DNA from: Baffinella frigidus
Lineage: Eukaryota; Cryptophyceae; Cryptomonadales; Baffinellaceae
NCBI GenBank assembly: GCA_026770585.1
Contig: MU647164.1
Location: forward strand, 39,369-59,616
Direction: 5' to 3'
Length of the DNA: 20,248 nucleotides
Position numbers and translations under genes: made by a program
Shown here: positions 18,096-20,248 of the stretch, piece after piece
How positions within the stretch are numbered: position 1 is the stretch's first letter
Layout: every line of letters starts with the position of its first letter
The notes under the pieces: model-generated
What the model was told of the DNA's origin: nothing
The model's database searches: none
What the model saw: only the letters and a program-made list of their open reading frames with translations

Positions 18096-20131
18096 AGAGA
18101 GGGAGAGAGAGGCAAACCCCATTCGGAGGCGGCGGAGGCGCGTGCAGCTGGTAGCCATGTTGCGCAGGTTCAAGTCTGCAACTTGGTGGCACCTGCCAAC
18201 GCCAGCCCCAGAGATCAGCACCTCGCGCGGCCATGACCAGCGATCAGCAAATGGCGCGTCAATCACCATTCTCCCACACGCGCCATCATCGCACCGGCAA
18301 ATCTGCTGGTTGAGAGGTCAGGAGGCAGGGGGGGTCGGGCAGGGAGGGCGACTGGGTGATGTTGAGGATGGAGAGGCGGGTGCAGGAGTTGACGAGGTTG
18401 GCGACGGCATCGCCTCTCACCCTCTCGCACGCGGCCAGAGACACCTCCGTCAGCGACGTGCACCTGCCACACGCGACGCCCCAACCGCCTGGTCAGCACT
18501 CAGCGCCTGCCGCTGCCACGCCGCGTCTGCCTGCCGCGGTGCAGGGTGGGTCATGGAGGGTGTGGGGGAGGAGGGTGGGGGGGCGACCGGTTGGCAAGCT
18601 CTTGGACAGCCTCGCCCGTGAGGAGTTGGCACGACTGGAGGAGAAGACGCTCGAGGCGCGCCCCGCACTCTGAGTTTGCGAGAGACATGACAGCCAGGTC
18701 CGTGATGCGGTCGCACCCCTGCCAGCACACGACACCCACCACCCGGGAATCACCAACTGTCAGAGCCAGGAGGGGCCCACACGACAGTACCCACCCGCCG
18801 TCACCACGCCACACGGAGCCCACCCACCAGCACCTGCCACCAATCTCCTGTCACGTGACAAAGTCACGGACAAACACACGTTGGCACACACGTGTTCCAC
18901 GTCACCACCGCAGGGTGACACTACCGCCGGGTTTTCGACCTCCGGGGGCGGATTCTTTTGATGTACTGACAGACACGAGAATGGTGGAGAGGGGGGCAGC
19001 ACCGAGAGGTCGAGGTCGACGAGTCTCGGGCAATGTTCCGCGATCGTCGAGATGGAGGTGTTGGTGAGACTGGAGCAACATGTGAGGTCTAGCTTCTCCA
19101 GCTTCGGAACCCTGCCGCGGTGACCGGCAGGGCGCCTCCGTCAGCACCGCGACGCGACTGCCTGCCGAACCTCCCACCACCACCACCACCACCACCACCA
19201 CCACCCGCGCACCCCCCTGAGAGCCAGGCAGTTGCTTCCCTCGCAGCGCAGGGGCATGCGAGGCGGAGGTGCCGCGTGTGTCTGCGCCGCGACACAATGC
19301 ACGCGGGCGCAGGTGGGGATCAATGCAGGGAGGCCAACAGGCAGGTAGGGCGGGAGGGCGGGAGGGCAGGCAGGGCGGGGAGGCACCTGCGCGCAAGCTC
19401 GACGACGCCCGCGTCGGTGACCTCCGGGCCAATGTCGGCATGCCTTCGCAGCGAGACCTCAGTGACCAGGAAGCAGTAGCGCGAGATCGCCAGGAGCGTC
19501 CAGTCAGACACGAACGCACACCCGGACAGCTCCACCTGGTCCCCCATCCGCCACCCACTCTTTCAGTCCTCTGAGAACAGGGGTTGCTGGCATGGGCTGC
19601 AAGGCGCGGCCGCACCGCCCGGGGCACCCAGGCGAAGCACGCATAGTCGCCTCGAGACAGGAAGCGGGGCATCATCAGGCAGCTCACGCGCGAGAGAGGG
19701 AAGGGGGGTGACCTTGTGGAGGAGCTTTCGGTACATTCGCTGCATGAGATCGACGAGGATCTCGTCAGTCATTCTCAGACAGATGGGATCCCGCGCCAGG
19801 GTGTCCCACGAGAGGTCAAGTTGCTCCCAGAGGACGTTCTCCTGCGTGAGGCGGCGGAAGTAGGGCGACACCCCCGCGACGCGGAGCAGCCCTGGGAGAC
19901 GCGGGAGGAACGAGAGGACGTGGAGCACGCATGCCTCGGGCAGCGCGAATCGCCCCAGGTACACGTCGGGCCCCTGCTTGCAACCCGCCACGTCAGCAAC
20001 GATCGCCACCGCCGCCTGGCACGTGACACGCGCGGGTGCGGCGCACGCATGCGGTGGAGCGGTCGGAGAGGCAGTGGGAGGGGGGGGGGAGGAGGGAGGA
20101 GGGAGAAGACCTGGTCTCGGGCGCTGGCCAT
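15366..20131 (-). CDS. F-box protein with C-terminal leucine-rich repeats (9 exons)
   Basis: This is probably the substrate-recognition subunit of an SCF (Skp1-cullin-F-box) ubiquitin ligase; substrate unknown. Exons from the minus strand: 20131-20111, 20015-19713, 19535-19387, 19111-19003, 18718-18588, 18463-18353, 18192-18118, 16140-16050 and 15518-15366 (stop TGA at 15366-15368). Together they encode 380 residues with every junction in frame. The F-box is at about 32-75 (LPEACVLHVLSFLP to ENVLWEQLDL). From about 108 to the end run roughly nine cysteine-containing LRRs of about 26 residues (VELSGCAFVSDWTLLAI, LEKLDLTCCSSLTNTSI, LVDLDLSGCDRITDLAV, LTEVSLAACERVRGDAV, LTHLDIRGCQSLSLTAV), the pattern of the Grr1/FBXL2/AMN1 group. 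The start is supported by an in-frame TGA at 20203-20201 with no other ATG between. The last two LRRs join across intron 8 with exact 26-residue spacing, which argues that no exon is missing there. Intron 7 is about 2 kb and contains a transposon-like element. Confidence 0.92.
16767..16887. repeat. Long perfect hairpin, 56-bp stem and 9-base loop
   Basis: 16767-16822 is exactly complementary to 16832-16887, with loop GTTTCAGAG at 16823-16831. Beyond one mismatch the pairing continues for four more T/A pairs. It is inside the transposon-like element and inside an intron, so it would be transcribed with the F-box pre-mRNA. A stem this long and perfect could be cut by a Dicer-type enzyme. It could equally be a recent fold-back duplication of no function. 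Confidence 0.85.
17090..17420. other. GC-rich block inside the transposon-like element
   Basis: Composition jumps from AT-rich to strongly GC-rich and back, with open frames on both strands (17041-17418 on +, 17096-17482 on -). Neither predicted product is recognised. The abrupt edges are what a captured piece of host genomic or coding DNA would give, as in Pack-type elements. That is inference. Confidence 0.35.
17691..17736. repeat. 13-bp inverted repeat with inner stem
   Basis: GTTTGGTCACGTA at 17691-17703 pairs exactly with 17724-17736. The 20-base interior contains CTGGG/CCCAG that can pair again. It lies in F-box intron 7, outside the transposon-like element. Confidence 0.65.
17939..18110 (+). 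repeat. GA-rich satellite-like tract at the F-box intron 7 donor
   Basis: Interrupted GA repeats from about 17939, with an uninterrupted GA run of about 22 units at 18049-18092. In the transcript this is a CU-rich stretch beginning right after the 5' splice site (donor GTTTGC at 18117). Confidence 0.9.
19174..19205 (+). repeat. CCA microsatellite in F-box intron 3
   Basis: About ten CCA units; the transcript carries GGU repeats. It is about 65 bases upstream of the acceptor at 19112-19114 and makes the 3' half of the intron G/U-rich. Confidence 0.88.
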
Positions 20132-20248
20132 GGTCCCGGGACGCGACGACCGCGCGGTCCTGCCGCCACCACCACCTTCCTCAGACAACCACCACCTTCC
20201 TCAGACAACCACCACCTTCCTCAGACAACCACCACCTTCCTCAGACAA
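20132..20248 (-). other. F-box 5' leader with a 20-bp tandem repeat at the window edge
   Basis: From 20169 to the end the unit ACCACCTTCCTCAGACAACC is repeated four times with no change, the last cut by the window edge. On the coding strand each copy carries TCTGAGGAAGG. Because 20 is not a multiple of 3, the repeat puts a stop (20203-20201) in frame upstream of the ATG. The promoter is outside the window. Confidence 0.85.

Overview
This window looks like nuclear DNA from a GC-rich microbial eukaryote. It holds two intron-rich genes, both on the minus strand. The larger (about 12211 down to 3286) encodes Sec31, the outer-cage subunit of the COPII coat, which I could assemble from 16 exons. 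The other (about 20131 down to 15366) encodes an F-box protein with leucine-rich repeats, assembled from 9 exons. Long tracts of degenerate TTTAGGG-type (plant-type telomeric) repeat lie inside one intron and elsewhere. The Sec31 protein reads most like the plant/green-algal versions, especially its third blade and C-terminal helices. The telomere-type repeat occurs in both green algae and dinoflagellates. The intron borders (no GTRAGT donor, G after nearly every acceptor AG) also recall dinoflagellates. I therefore favour a green alga, possibly a prasinophyte, without excluding a dinoflagellate or another alga.

Layout, left to right. 1-2562 is repeat-rich intergenic DNA carrying three short inverted-repeat elements. 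Two are relatives of about 465 bp with CAGGG ends and internal palindromic repeats; the third is a smaller CAGGGG element. 2563-3285 is the 3' flank of Sec31, with simple tandem repeats. 3286-12211 is Sec31, whose introns hold microsatellites and an 850-bp telomere-like tract. 12212-15365 is an AT-richer intergenic stretch with hairpins and an imperfect tandem duplication. 15366-20131 is the F-box/LRR gene. Its 2-kb seventh intron contains a 1.1-kb non-autonomous transposon-like element, and inside that lies an almost perfect 56-bp-stem hairpin. 20132-20248 is the 5' leader, ending in a 20-bp tandem repeat at the window edge.

The two genes share orientation but have no obvious functional link. 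Sec31 builds ER-export vesicles, and the F-box protein probably selects substrates for an SCF ubiquitin ligase. What unites them is intron architecture. Across 23 reconstructed introns the pyrimidine-rich tract sits just after the 5' splice site, while the 3' end is G/T-rich and often ends GGCAG|G. This inverts the usual arrangement and is the most unusual signal I see, followed by the intronic long hairpin and the paired palindromes that differ by compensatory changes.
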